Made by a program: the position numbers and the translations under genes. The notes under the pieces were generated by a model that saw nothing but the letters and a program-made list of their open reading frames with translations, ran no database searches and was not told where the DNA came from. A DNA stretch of 44,743 nt from a virus, in the IMG/VR virus record IMGVR_UViG_3300018025_000008, positions 1-44,743 of that record. One strand, 5' to 3'. Shown here piece after piece: positions 31,231 to 40,112 of the stretch. Position 1 is the stretch's first letter, and every line of letters starts with the position of its first letter.

Positions 31231-33873
31231 TTATCCGACGACTATCAAGGCGCAGGCATGGCTCGCTAAATTCGTGGCCGTATAACTCGATGCGTTTGCC
31301 GGATTACTTACGTTCCAAATATCGCGGATCGGCTGACTGCCGGTGAGCGTATAATCGGGATAACCAACCGTTGGATTTGCCTTTCGATATGCACGGATGG
31401 CAGTTTGAATCGTGGCCCATGTGATTGTAATTGAATGAGCCGAAGCCCCGCGGTTAAATAATCCCACGGCCCATTTGCCATTGCTTAAAGGCTTGGCCCA
31501 TACTTCTGCGTAAGAATCCGCACCCGAATTAGCGGCCTTCTGAACTTGGAGGGCCATAAGACTGAGAGAATCCTGATTGATGGCCATCGCCTCGGTATTT
31601 GTTAGTGTTGCAAAATTTGTCGCATCTTTTGTAACTGGAGAGCCATTGTTCCAGGCCGCGGCAACATCATAGCTGATTTGCAATTGAAACGCCAACAAAC
31701 AGGCTTGGGTAAATTCAGTGCGGATTTCAGTAGCGGAAAAAATGGTTGATCCTACATGCAGTAAAGCAGGATCATAATAAAATCCAGGCTTTGCAAATTG
31801 CGCGCGGATAGTATGTGCCGTGCCGTTTGTTTCCGGCGTAAGAGGCGCAAACAATATCGCTTCCGCAACTGACCAAGCATCAGTTAAGCCAGTATCGCCA
31901 CTGAACCGGAAGCCATTGCAGCCAGCTTGCTTGGCAAGCTTTTCTGCCGCGTCCGACATGTGGTTGTCAGACCAGCCGCAAATATTGAAAAACACATCCT
32001 GGCTCTGCGCCAACAGAGCTGTCCCCATGCGGCTGAAATACTCAGCCTGAATGTCTTCTGGCCAAATTGACCATTGTTTTGTGTAACCGTATGGCCACGT
32101 TACTGCATCGAGTTCCACAAACACAGCGCCATGAGAGATCGCGAAATGGGCATCTTCCCAATCGAAACCAAAACACCCCAGCCCATTAACGCTTGCCGCT
32201 TGATTGCCCACGGACGTGTAGAATCCGTAGGTCATTCCATTAGCGGTTATATAGGTCAAAACCTCGCTGATTCCGTTGGGAAAATTCGTGGGATTTGCCA
32301 CAAGCTGATTTGCCGCATCCCTCGTTGTATAAGCGAAGGCGTCGATCTCGATCATGTTCCAGCCGGCGCCCTTTAAGCCCGACGCCACCATGGCATCGAC
32401 TACTCCCTTTAACCCTGTTGTATTTGGGGCTGTGCCAAACAATCCCCAAGAGCAAAAATAGGGCGTATTCGGTTTATTGCAATTATTTGCCGGCAGCGCC
32501 GTGATAAGCGGTGGGACGGAAACGCCGATATCGATCCACTTGGAGAGAAGATTATAATACATCAGCGCAAATGCCTGCCGCATTTCAGTGCGTGATAATA
32601 TGGCGTTGCAGAACATAACTTCGTGGCTTGTTTCGCCCGAATTCACGCCTTCATCTATTGCCCGGGCCGCGATGCAAAGCCGTCCCCGCGATGTGTCCCA
32701 AGCCGCCGCGCCATTTGTTGCCAGTACATAATTATTTAACTTAACTCCGGAAGCGGTAGATTCCAGGGCATAAAGCATCGGACTCGACGAGCCTACGGTA
32801 TGTCCATTCGCATCCTGGTAACCGTCGGCGTTTAAGGATGCGTTGATCCCCACAGTCTGAACATCGATGCGGTGATTCGCCCCGGAGATTTCACCAACGG
32901 AAAATAGAATTCGCGTGCTGCCATCGGTATTATTGTTGGTGATGACTGCCAGAACCGTCCAATTGCCGTTCAAAATGCAAAAGGGATTGGTAACGGCGCA
33001 TTGATTGGTGCCATTGAAAGTTACGCCATTGGCCGCGATGGTCGGCGAGCCTACCAATGTCAAATCCCCATAAGGTGTTTGCTCGTAAGGCAGCGCCGAA
33101 CCTCCGGCGTTTATCATCCAAAGCGTTACGGAAAATGATTTTGCCCCTGGCGCATACATTTGCCAGGTCGCGTCCGCGCCGCTCCCGTTAACTGCAAAGG
33201 TAAGCCTGTAGCAATTCATAACTGACGGCACGGCCGTGATTGTCGCGGCCCGCGCCACGCCGTTATAGGCGAAAACTATATCGCTATTAATAACCGGCAC
33301 GCCGGCCGAATCCATCACAACGTAGATGCTGAGGGTAACGGAAGTCGCCGGGATGTTTACATACTGCCTGACTTCTGCGGAGGATGGAATGTGAATTGCC
33401 GGAACGGCAGTAAACGTATAGCCTAAAAGTCCGGAAAGATTTAAAGTTATATTTGCCGCGCCGCCAGACGAAGCGTAAACATCCTTGATTCGTGGTTCTG
33501 AAAAACCGGTTTTATTGGCTGAAGCGCAACCATAGGTTTCCAATAGATTGTTTCTGCCGGTTGTTGCTGATGCTTTATTAACGACCGTAGTAGCATTGGC
33601 ATTCAAACCGGTGAAATCCCAATGCCCGATTAAACTGGCCGGCGATTTCGGGGCAGGCAATTCAAACTGTCTGAAAAGATGATGAAAGTATTGCTGGTTT
33701 GGAAGGGAGTTGATCTGCTGGCCTGTAGCCGTTAATGCTAGACCACCGATCTTTGGCATGGTAATATCGAGCGTATTGATTTTGGAATTGGCATCCAGCA
33801 CCACGGCCTTATTTGCAGCGGCTTGGCCTTTAGTTATGTTTCTCACATAAGATGGAACTGGCGCTTGCATCAT
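31231..33873 (-). CDS. Tail spike with GH27 alpha-galactosidase-like catalytic domain (880 aa)
   Basis: ATG 33873 overlaps the stop of the preceding gene (ATGA); a start at 33945 would lie inside it. Residues ~1-75 look like a tail-attachment part, ~265-435 a LamG/concanavalin-like sandwich (NGVTFNGTNQCAV, NWTVLAVITNNN). From ~473 the sequence follows GH27: FCSWGLFG, GLKGAGWNMIEID, FPNGISEVLTYITANGMTYG, GAVFVELDAVTWP with nucleophile D589, FNICGWS, GFRFSGDTG with acid/base D660, FYYDPALLHVG, LTNTEAMAINQDSL and EVWAKPLSNGKWAVGLFNRG. It should cut alpha-galactosides, or related alpha-sugars, on the host surface during adsorption. Confidence 0.85.
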   Translation of the reverse strand: MMQAPVPSYVRNITKGQAAANKAVVLDANSKINTLDITMPKIGGLALTATGQQINSLPNQQYFHHLFRQFELPAPKSPASLIGHWDFTGLNANATTVVNKASATTGRNNLLETYGCASANKTGFSEPRIKDVYASSGGAANITLNLSGLLGYTFTAVPAIHIPSSAEVRQYVNIPATSVTLSIYVVMDSAGVPVINSDIVFAYNGVARAATITAVPSVMNCYRLTFAVNGSGADATWQMYAPGAKSFSVTLWMINAGGSALPYEQTPYGDLTLVGSPTIAANGVTFNGTNQCAVTNPFCILNGNWTVLAVITNNNTDGSTRILFSVGEISGANHRIDVQTVGINASLNADGYQDANGHTVGSSSPMLYALESTASGVKLNNYVLATNGAAAWDTSRGRLCIAARAIDEGVNSGETSHEVMFCNAILSRTEMRQAFALMYYNLLSKWIDIGVSVPPLITALPANNCNKPNTPYFCSWGLFGTAPNTTGLKGVVDAMVASGLKGAGWNMIEIDAFAYTTRDAANQLVANPTNFPNGISEVLTYITANGMTYGFYTSVGNQAASVNGLGCFGFDWEDAHFAISHGAVFVELDAVTWPYGYTKQWSIWPEDIQAEYFSRMGTALLAQSQDVFFNICGWSDNHMSDAAEKLAKQAGCNGFRFSGDTGLTDAWSVAEAILFAPLTPETNGTAHTIRAQFAKPGFYYDPALLHVGSTIFSATEIRTEFTQACLLAFQLQISYDVAAAWNNGSPVTKDATNFATLTNTEAMAINQDSLSLMALQVQKAANSGADSYAEVWAKPLSNGKWAVGLFNRGASAHSITITWATIQTAIRAYRKANPTVGYPDYTLTGSQPIRDIWNVSNPANASSYTATNLASHACALIVVG

Positions 33874-34055
33874 GTCCTCGATTTCAAAATCATCACTAAG
33901 TTTCCGGCAACAGGGATTTTTAAAGTCCTGTTTTGGTATTCCCAAATCGCCTTTGCAATTCGATCAGCCCATGTGGCCGGTTCGCTCGGAGTTCCTATAT
34001 GTAATGTTCGATTCGCGTAATCCCAAATCGCTTGTCCGACTGTGTTGACATTCAT
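33870..34055 (-). CDS. Small fibre-associated protein with two W-x-Y-x-x-R-x-L motifs (61 aa)
   Basis: It overlaps the fibre gene and the spike gene by four bases each (ATGA). Two copies of an AIW(D/E)Y-x-NRTL motif occur (IWDYANRTL, IWEYQNRTL), separated by ~27 residues. The same motif ends the fibre gene (ACWAYGDRELTA). Such motifs are common in phage tail fibres, where short repeats of this kind may link fibre domains. It is probably a spacer or adaptor. Confidence 0.7.
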   Translation of the reverse strand: MNVNTVGQAIWDYANRTLHIGTPSEPATWADRIAKAIWEYQNRTLKIPVAGNLVMILKSRT

Positions 34056-36736
34056 GCCGTCAACTCCCTGTCACCATAAGCCCAGCATGCGGCTGCGATG
34101 TCAGCATCGCTTGGGATAGTTGATGCAAGAGTATAATCAGCCATTTCTATAGAGCCATGATAATCGTTGCCATTTGGCCCATAGTTTGGTTCATCGGTTG
34201 TAACGTGATTTTCTGACGGATAGACAGCATTTTCCCCGCCTCCCGGAGCCGTGCCTGTTACGCCAAATTCCGATTGTATGTTCGTGTCGCCGGGGATAAT
34301 CTCGGCTTTGTGCGTATTAAGGAAAGTAGCATCAGTAGAATGTTGGGCCGCCTGTGTTGCGGCCGTGGTTGGATAAGCCGGATGCTTGGCAGTCCCGCCA
34401 TGAATATAATAATCAGACGTTCCAGCCGCGACGTTTGCCGCGCCCGGATCGGTATTGCGACTATTTTCCAAACTGACGTATGCCGAATCCGTTGCCAGCA
34501 ATCCAGACAAATCGCCGGTGTGACTCAGACCATAAGCAACCGGACGTACGTTTGCATCAGTTAGGTTGTCATCATTGTAATTTCCGCCAGCCGACTTTAG
34601 AACTTGGTTTGCGGTATGCGCCTCAAGTGTTGCAGCCCCGGTGATCGTTGTATTTCTAATCTTGGGATTTTTGCCAGTGACTACATCCGCGCCCGTTGTT
34701 CCTCCTGCATCATTGCGAGAGTTCTCTAGCGTTACATAAGCTGAATCTGTTGCAACCAAATTTGCCAATGTACCTGTCTGAGAAAGTCCAAATGCCACAG
34801 CTCGGATGTTGCCGGCTACCAAGTTGTCATCGTTGTAATTTCCGCTAGCCGACTTTAGAACTTGGTTTGCGGTATGCGCCTCGGCCGCAGTTATCCCCGT
34901 ATGGCTTCCAGCCTGGTCGGCGTCATACCAAGTATTTGAGGCAACAACCATCGCGGTTGTCAGTCCGGTCGTTGTGTGAATCGTGTTGTTTGTTCCCGCG
35001 AACACGCCGCTTGCCGCATACGTGGGCGTCGTATTCAGGATTCCAGAAGCCGAAACCGTTCCGCTGTCATGTACGATTCCTGTGAGCGTCCTGGTATAAT
35101 CGTTCGCAACCGCCCCATATTGATACCAGACATTATTTTTGTCGATGATGCCCTGGGCGTGATACGTCGATCCATCCCAAACACCTGACGCATATTGCGA
35201 AGTGCCGTTGAAAATGCCGTTTGTGTATTCATAAGTGCCGTCGAAAATACCGCTGGTATATTTATTGCCCGCGCTTGCAATACCCGCTATTAGCCACGCA
35301 TAGCTGCTATCCAGGACTCCGTAGGCGTGATAGGCCGCACCCGTGGCAAGAATACCATTAGCGTTGTAGGCCGAGCTTGTGTCGATAATTCCGTTGGCAT
35401 GATAGACACTGCTCACGTCCATCGTGCCGCTGGCGTGATAGGTTCCGCTTGAAGTAGATTCAAGGATGCCGTAATTGTTGTAGGCAGCGGTATGATCTAC
35501 TATTCCGGCGCCCGCGTATGAATACGTGCCGGTGCCGTACACGATGCCCAAAGCATTGTAAGTCGTGTTGCCGGTCAGCGTGCCGTTGGCATTGTAATTC
35601 GTGCCGTCGAAAATTCCGGTCGCATAATAATGCGTCGAGTCTTTTAGGATTCCGGTCGATGCCGACGTGCCGGAACTGTAGATGATGCCCGATGCTGCCC
35701 AGGCTTGCGTACTGCTGCATGTACCATAATTATGTTGCGTGCCGCCCGAATCGATAACGCCAACAAGCGAACCAGCAACATTCCCGCCGCCACTCACCGC
35801 TGCACCACTATCATTAGGATAACCGCGAGCCACGCCGGATCGAACATCCGTGGCTGCTGGAACGGTCGGGCCTGTAACAGTAAAAGCAGTCATACCAAAA
35901 CACGCAGCCTGCCCCACAGCCGTTTGATTCACTACTGAAAAATTGGATTGGTTAAAAGTAGTACCGACCACACTATTTCTTATTGTAAAGCTTCCGCTAT
36001 TATTAAGCGTTACGCCTGTTAGCGTTAGGGTATGGGTTCCAGACCAAATATAAATATAACACTCCAATCCCGTTGCTAAAGTATAGGTTTTGCTAGTGCC
36101 TGTGCCCCATTGAAAGCTTGTTGTGCCGGTAACCAACTCTACAGCGTATGTCCCAGACGGCGTACCATTTGAACCACAAGACAAATTTCCATCTAGTGAT
36201 AATTTTCCGTAGTCTATATAAAGAAGCGCACCATTATTAACCGTCGCGGTTGGGCCTGTAACATTGCCGACTATTGTGGAAAAGGAAGGAGAGATTGACG
36301 ATAAATATAATCCTCTGCTTGATCCTGTCCAGTTTAATGCCGTGCCACCGGAATTAGATAGGTTTATTCTCCCGGTTCCGCTAACATAAATTCCCCAGCC
36401 CGAGCCAGTGATACTAATGAGCGTACCCGAACCTGGACCGGTGATTGTAAGCACTCCGCCGGTATAAACCTGCACGCCGCCATGCGCAACATCTGTTCCA
36501 GAGTACGTTAATCCTGGGTTGCCGCTAAGCGTTATGGTGCGTGTGCTCGTGCAATATAGATAGCCTGTCGAAAATGCAATACTTGTAAGCGTCGGGCTGG
36601 TGTCAACCGTTACGGTGTAGCCCGCGAGAGAAGTTATGGTGTCAGCGGGGTCGGTACCGGGTACACCGGAAGGCGACCATGTTCCTGTGGCACTCCAATT
36701 ACCAGATGCAGCAGCGGTATAGGCAGTTCCGGACAT
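34052..36736 (-). CDS. Tail fibre with beta-solenoid and repeat regions (894 aa)
   Basis: Residues ~1-310 are Ser/Thr/Gly-rich strands consistent with a beta-helix (GNPGLTYSGTDVAHGGVQVY). Residues ~340-590 contain about 17 short repeats of 13-15 residues with a G-(I/V)-x-D or A-x-G-I core, for example YHANGIIDTSSAYNANGI. An 86-residue repeat follows, with AEAHTANQVLKSASGNYNDD at ~619 and again at ~705. The DNA has ~60 bp of near identity at 34561-34626 and 34817-34882. The C-terminus has the W-x-Y motif shared with the next gene. It is probably a trimeric fibre; repeats may recombine to change length. Confidence 0.8.
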   Translation of the reverse strand: MSGTAYTAAASGNWSATGTWSPSGVPGTDPADTITSLAGYTVTVDTSPTLTSIAFSTGYLYCTSTRTITLSGNPGLTYSGTDVAHGGVQVYTGGVLTITGPGSGTLISITGSGWGIYVSGTGRINLSNSGGTALNWTGSSRGLYLSSISPSFSTIVGNVTGPTATVNNGALLYIDYGKLSLDGNLSCGSNGTPSGTYAVELVTGTTSFQWGTGTSKTYTLATGLECYIYIWSGTHTLTLTGVTLNNSGSFTIRNSVVGTTFNQSNFSVVNQTAVGQAACFGMTAFTVTGPTVPAATDVRSGVARGYPNDSGAAVSGGGNVAGSLVGVIDSGGTQHNYGTCSSTQAWAASGIIYSSGTSASTGILKDSTHYYATGIFDGTNYNANGTLTGNTTYNALGIVYGTGTYSYAGAGIVDHTAAYNNYGILESTSSGTYHASGTMDVSSVYHANGIIDTSSAYNANGILATGAAYHAYGVLDSSYAWLIAGIASAGNKYTSGIFDGTYEYTNGIFNGTSQYASGVWDGSTYHAQGIIDKNNVWYQYGAVANDYTRTLTGIVHDSGTVSASGILNTTPTYAASGVFAGTNNTIHTTTGLTTAMVVASNTWYDADQAGSHTGITAAEAHTANQVLKSASGNYNDDNLVAGNIRAVAFGLSQTGTLANLVATDSAYVTLENSRNDAGGTTGADVVTGKNPKIRNTTITGAATLEAHTANQVLKSAGGNYNDDNLTDANVRPVAYGLSHTGDLSGLLATDSAYVSLENSRNTDPGAANVAAGTSDYYIHGGTAKHPAYPTTAATQAAQHSTDATFLNTHKAEIIPGDTNIQSEFGVTGTAPGGGENAVYPSENHVTTDEPNYGPNGNDYHGSIEMADYTLASTIPSDADIAAACWAYGDRELTA

Positions 36737-36783
36737 TACTCAATCACTCTTTACCCGATCTCGCGGATCGGTCTAACCTTTTT

Positions 36784-36978
36784 TCACTCGCCTTTCAATG
36801 TTTTATCGATTCGCTCGATCATCTCTTCTGGATCGAGCCAGACTGCGCCGCGGACGCCCGCCAGGAACCAGCGGACGTTGTTTAAAAGCGCCTGCGTCCG
36901 CTTCAGCTCCTCGCGCAACTCCGCCGGCGATCGCTCATCGATCACGGGCACTGATTTCTGTGCAAAAGGCGGCGTCAT
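36784..36978 (-). CDS. Small hypothetical protein (64 aa)
   Basis: ATG 36978 lies nine bases after GAGG. The product is helical (SPAELREELKRTQALLNNVR) with a hydrophobic/aromatic middle (WFLAGVRGAVWLDP) and an acidic and basic end. It comes just before the fibre gene with 47 bases between. May be a fibre chaperone by position. Not recognised. Confidence 0.6.
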   Translation of the reverse strand: MTPPFAQKSVPVIDERSPAELREELKRTQALLNNVRWFLAGVRGAVWLDPEEMIERIDKTLKGE

Positions 36979-37017
36979 TTCTGTTTCCTCGATCTCGATC
37001 TACAAAATGTCGATCAT

Positions 37018-37116
37018 CTACGCATGGCCCAATCCGGCGTAAATCGCATAGGCGACAATCGCCAGCCAAAAAATCAATCGTTTCCAGATTTTCCCGCTCT
37101 TATGGGTTGTATCCAT
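37018..37116 (-). CDS. 32-residue membrane peptide
   Basis: ATG 37116 to TAG 37018 gives MDTTHKSGKIWKRLIFWLAI and VAYAIYAGLGHA: a basic N-terminus and a single hydrophobic segment. No good ribosome site is seen (AAATTC). It may be a small membrane peptide of the late region, but could be chance. Confidence 0.35.
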   Translation of the reverse strand: MDTTHKSGKIWKRLIFWLAIVAYAIYAGLGHA

Positions 37117-37161
37117 TTGAATTTACCAAAAATGGCAGCCGTAAAATCGCTCCATTTGCGT

Positions 37162-37296
37162 TCAAACACGTTTCGATGACTTCCGGGTTCCGGGCTGTCC
37201 GCGCTCTTCCTCGCGGGTCTTGTATGGCCTCCGAGGTCGTTTTACAGGCTTCACCCGTTTCGGGTTTGGCGTGATAATCGGGTCCAATCCGGCCAT
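37162..37296 (-). CDS. Small basic protein (44 aa)
   Basis: ATG 37296 follows GGAGG by eight bases, a near-optimal site. The protein (MAGLDPIITPNPKRVKPVKR, then a tail ending GTRKSSKRV) is extremely basic and Pro-rich, with no hydrophobic core, so it is probably disordered. It could bind nucleic acid. Missed by length cutoffs, but the ribosome site and amino-acid bias support it. Confidence 0.55.
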   Translation of the reverse strand: MAGLDPIITPNPKRVKPVKRPRRPYKTREEERGQPGTRKSSKRV

Positions 37297-37407
37297 GTTA
37301 AATGCCTCCGTCCAAAAGTCTTTCCTTAAAATCAAAACCCGGCAGATACATTAGTTGCAGTTTCACGGATGTGTTTTATCTGCCGGGATTTTGAGGAGAG
37401 CTTACGT

Positions 37408-37740
37408 TCACTGATTATCTGCCTGAGCCGGGACGTCGGCCACGGCGGTAACGGTTATCACCGGCGTCGCCGGCTGGTCCGCCGGGAGTGCCGAGGCGTC
37501 CAAAACGGTCGTGGTCACAGCCGGATCAGTCCAGGTCCCCACAATGTTGCAATCGCGAATCGCGGCCGTAACCGTAGTGCCGTCCGGGGCGGTCATCGCC
37601 GGCAGGGCGGTCTGGGCCAGGTCGGTGATCTCCTGGACAATCGGCGGATTGGCTCCGATGGTTACGGTGATTTCCCGCTTTGCGACTTTCAGCGGGTTGG
37701 TCGGAACCGACCAACTTGCTACAAACGTGTCATATTTCAT
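37408..37740 (-). CDS. Tail-associated Ig-like protein, hypothetical (110 aa)
   Basis: ATG 37740 is eight bases after GGAG. The sequence begins MKYDTFVASWSVPTNPLKVA, continues with KREITVTIGANPPIVQEITD and strands rich in Thr and Val, and ends in a flexible tail (VADVPAQADNQ). This suggests one Ig-like or beta-sandwich module. The same frame is open 49 codons further up to ATG 37887, whose upstream part contains CRECRYF; that extension also has a ribosome site (GAGGGG) overlapping the stop of the holin-like gene, so either start may be used. Confidence 0.6.
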   Translation of the reverse strand: MKYDTFVASWSVPTNPLKVAKREITVTIGANPPIVQEITDLAQTALPAMTAPDGTTVTAAIRDCNIVGTWTDPAVTTTVLDASALPADQPATPVITVTAVADVPAQADNQ

Positions 37741-37887
37741 GGCGTTTACTCCTAAAAGCGTGATGCCCGGGCTGGATGGCCGGTCCAGTTCGAGCCATTT
37801 TTGCAAAATCCTAAAATACCTGCACTCGCGGCACGGTTTTCCATCCTCGATCTCGCGGCGAAAATATTTGGGGAAGAAAAAATACAT

Positions 37888-38223
37888 TTACCCCTCGGGA
37901 TCGGCATTATTATGCGAATGTATATTTCTACGTTTTCGCTTTCGTGCAGCCGATTTGGCCGCATAAGGGGCCAGAACTTCAGAGCAATGATTTTTTAAAT
38001 CGCCAAACCCTTTGAACGCCGCTGCGTGTTGCGCCAGGAGTTTATCGTTGAAATTATTATTCGATTTTTCCCGCCGATCGGCTTGCCAATATTGCAAAAG
38101 GATCGAGAGAAATAAAATTCCCAATGCACCATATTGCAGATAATCGCCGACCTTCGTGGATACAGGCAATTCTCCGGCTCCAAGTAATAACAGTCCTAAT
38201 CCCAATCCTATTTTCCAAAACAT
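37888..38223 (-). CDS. Holin-like membrane protein with two hydrophobic segments (111 aa)
   Basis: The product starts MFWKIGLGLGLLLLGAGELP (segment 1) and has a second hydrophobic segment YLQYGALGILFLSILLQYWQ (~28-47), then a long basic cytoplasmic-type tail (AAKSAARKRKRRNIHSHNN). A short loop, two transmembrane segments and a basic tail are usual for class II holins. It follows the papain-like peptidase gene by 12 bases. A spanin-like or other membrane role is possible, as I cannot identify a family. Confidence 0.6.
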   Translation of the reverse strand: MFWKIGLGLGLLLLGAGELPVSTKVGDYLQYGALGILFLSILLQYWQADRREKSNNNFNDKLLAQHAAAFKGFGDLKNHCSEVLAPYAAKSAARKRKRRNIHSHNNADPEG

Positions 38224-38235
38224 TTTTCGGCGTTC

Positions 38236-39030
38236 CTAATTCTGGCAATACGTAATCACTCGCGGGATGTAAAGTTCATCGGGCACCTTTTTCTTGCCCT
38301 TCAGCGTCCAGGCCTGGCCCGGGCCCCAAGTATTGGGAGTGTAGGTGCAAATCTCACCGCTGGGATCGAGGATCAACTTGCTGCCGATCATGGCGTGCCC
38401 AGCCCAGTTGTAGGCTATATAGGGCGGATACCCGGATAGAAGCGCGGTAACGAATTCGGCCCACAAATCCTGGCTGCCGCCGTCCCAGACTGCATCCTCG
38501 AGGGGCCGATAATTCAGCGCATCTTGTTCCCAGCCGGTTTTGAATTTGGAAGGATCGCGGCATAGGGCCGGAATGAAATCCGCCCGGCAAATGCCGTGCT
38601 TGATGGCATAGGCCAGGGCTACATCCAGCGAATTGCCCTGGTTTTTATATCCCACCGAACCGCCCAAGCTCTCGGCGGCCAGGGGAACGTGCCTTTCGCC
38701 TGCGCAAACGCGTGTATACATCACGCATTCTGTAAGCGAGAAGGCCCAGCACCATTCCAGCCCGTCCTGGTTGCTGTCCTTGCCGCCGGCGGCCTCGTAC
38801 TTGTCCTGCGGCCAGAGTTTCTTGGCCGTCATCTCCTTGATTCGTTCCGGCCACTCCTTTTCATCGATCAGCGGCATCTTGTCGGCCAGTAGCAGCGCGC
38901 ATCTGCCCGGCGAGGTTTCCAGTTCGCCCACCCGCGAAACGCGGGGCAGGCAGCCGAAACCGTGGCCCTGCTCGCGGTGCCATGCTGCAACTTCTCGGTA
39001 ATTGGAGTCGTCTATGATGATCGGCGGCAT
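38236..39030 (-). CDS. Papain-like (C1-type) cysteine peptidase (264 aa)
   Basis: Three regions match papain: NQDGLEWCWAFSLTECVMY with oxyanion Gln88 and nucleophile Cys94 (papain Q...CWAFS), YNWAGHAMIGSKLI with His212, and YTPNTWGPGQAW with Asn233 (papain N-S-W-G). All four catalytic positions are present. There is no signal peptide. Length agrees with a catalytic domain without a long propeptide. It lies two bases after the thioredoxin gene and before the holin-like gene. It might act as an endolysin that cuts peptide stems, a virion maturation peptidase or a host-protein protease; the context suggests the first. Confidence 0.85.
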   Translation of the reverse strand: MPPIIIDDSNYREVAAWHREQGHGFGCLPRVSRVGELETSPGRCALLLADKMPLIDEKEWPERIKEMTAKKLWPQDKYEAAGGKDSNQDGLEWCWAFSLTECVMYTRVCAGERHVPLAAESLGGSVGYKNQGNSLDVALAYAIKHGICRADFIPALCRDPSKFKTGWEQDALNYRPLEDAVWDGGSQDLWAEFVTALLSGYPPYIAYNWAGHAMIGSKLILDPSGEICTYTPNTWGPGQAWTLKGKKKVPDELYIPRVITYCQN

Positions 39031-39031
39031 G

Positions 39032-39664
39032 TTATTTTCTCTGGCAGTACCACTGGACGAATTGTTCGACGTTCATGCCGCCGACGTGCTCGGCAAGGGT
39101 TCGCGAATCGCCCTCTTTCGCGCCCGGATCGATCAGCACGAGCGTGGGAACACGATTGCTCACCACCGGGTCCGGCACTTCCTTGACTGCGGCCGCTTCC
39201 GGCAAGTGCAAAGGCAATAAAACGTCTTTTCCCAAAATCGCCTTCACGCGTGGATCCGGCAGCACGGTTTTCTTTAGATACGCGCAGGGCTGGCAGCCGT
39301 CTCCGTAAAAAAAAAGCAAGAGTTTTGCCTTTTGGGCCCGGGCCTTGTACAGGGCGTCGTAATAATCGCCCATCGCGCCTTCGACTTTCGGCTTGGCATC
39401 GGCAACCGCCGCTACGACGTTCAACTCAGTTACGCTCGATTTTTCGGGAACATCGGCGATTTTAATGGGCTGGGGATTTTCGTCGGGTTTTGGCGGATCG
39501 ATTGCCGGTGCGATCACGGGTTTCTGAACGTCGGTCGCGGGTAGAACGATTTGCGGGGCCGGCAAGATTTTTTTAGGCTGCTGTGGATTGCTCAATAGAA
39601 ATAAGGCCAGCAAGCCCATTATAGGCAGAAGTAAAGCGATAAAATTGGTGCGCGTGAATTTCAT
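39032..39664 (-). CDS. Membrane-anchored thioredoxin-like protein with CQPC (210 aa)
   Basis: MKFTRTNFIALLLPIMGLLA gives an N-terminal membrane segment (~8-25), followed by a Pro/Lys-rich linker (~27-80) and a thioredoxin domain. The redox motif is C124-Q-P-C127 within LLFFYGDGCQPCAYLKKTVL, and the cis-Pro is P173 (NRVPTLVLID). This orientation puts the domain outside the inner membrane. Such proteins reduce or form disulfides in the periplasm. The adjacent gene (39672) is a second possible thioredoxin-fold protein without CxxC. An extracytoplasmic thioredoxin in a phage late module is uncommon. Confidence 0.85.
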   Translation of the reverse strand: MKFTRTNFIALLLPIMGLLALFLLSNPQQPKKILPAPQIVLPATDVQKPVIAPAIDPPKPDENPQPIKIADVPEKSSVTELNVVAAVADAKPKVEGAMGDYYDALYKARAQKAKLLLFFYGDGCQPCAYLKKTVLPDPRVKAILGKDVLLPLHLPEAAAVKEVPDPVVSNRVPTLVLIDPGAKEGDSRTLAEHVGGMNVEQFVQWYCQRK

Positions 39665-39671
39665 TTGTTTC

Positions 39672-40112
39672 TCACTTTCCCGTGTATTTTTGGATAAAGG
39701 ATAATTCAGTTGTTTCGTCAGCCGGTAGAGGCTCGCCGGCGAGCAGCTTGCCGTCCTTGGCGGTAATGAATAAATACGGCGGCTGTTTGCCGGTCATGGC
39801 GGCGATGGCCGGGGCGAAGCGGGCCGGGACCGCGCCGCTATAATCCTTGATGTCGTTTGGATCGATCCTTTGCACCGGATCATCGCCCTTTGCGGTCAGA
39901 AAGGCGTCTATGGCAGATGAATTCATGGCCTCGATCTGCGCGGCCGGCATTTTCGGGTCGTCGGCCGTTTTATGGACGATTACGACCTGGATCTGTTGCG
40001 GAGTCGGGTGGGGCATCCAATCCGGCAGTGTTACGGCCGGATTCCAAATAAAACCGGCTGCGCACAAGCCCAGCAAAATCACGACCAGCAGGTTTTTGTT
40101 TTGTTGCGTCAT
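39672..40112 (-). CDS. Membrane-anchored protein, possibly thioredoxin-like without CxxC (146 aa)
   Basis: The start overlaps the preceding stop (ATGA). NLLVVILLGLCAAGFIW is a membrane segment at ~7-23, followed by a strand QIQVVIVHKTAD, a helix, and PPYLFITAKDGKLLAGEPLP near the end. Strand-helix-strand with a Pro before the final strand recalls the thioredoxin fold, but there is no Cys pair. It is placed immediately before the CQPC protein, so they may work together. A fold prediction would be needed to confirm. Confidence 0.6.
   Translation of the reverse strand: MTQQNKNLLVVILLGLCAAGFIWNPAVTLPDWMPHPTPQQIQVVIVHKTADDPKMPAAQIEAMNSSAIDAFLTAKGDDPVQRIDPNDIKDYSGAVPARFAPAIAAMTGKQPPYLFITAKDGKLLAGEPLPADETTELSFIQKYTGK

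Noticed and set aside
36737-36783. Contractile tail (myovirus) genes
   Set aside because: No sheath, baseplate wedge or spike-lysozyme genes are seen anywhere; tail genes fit a long non-contractile tail.
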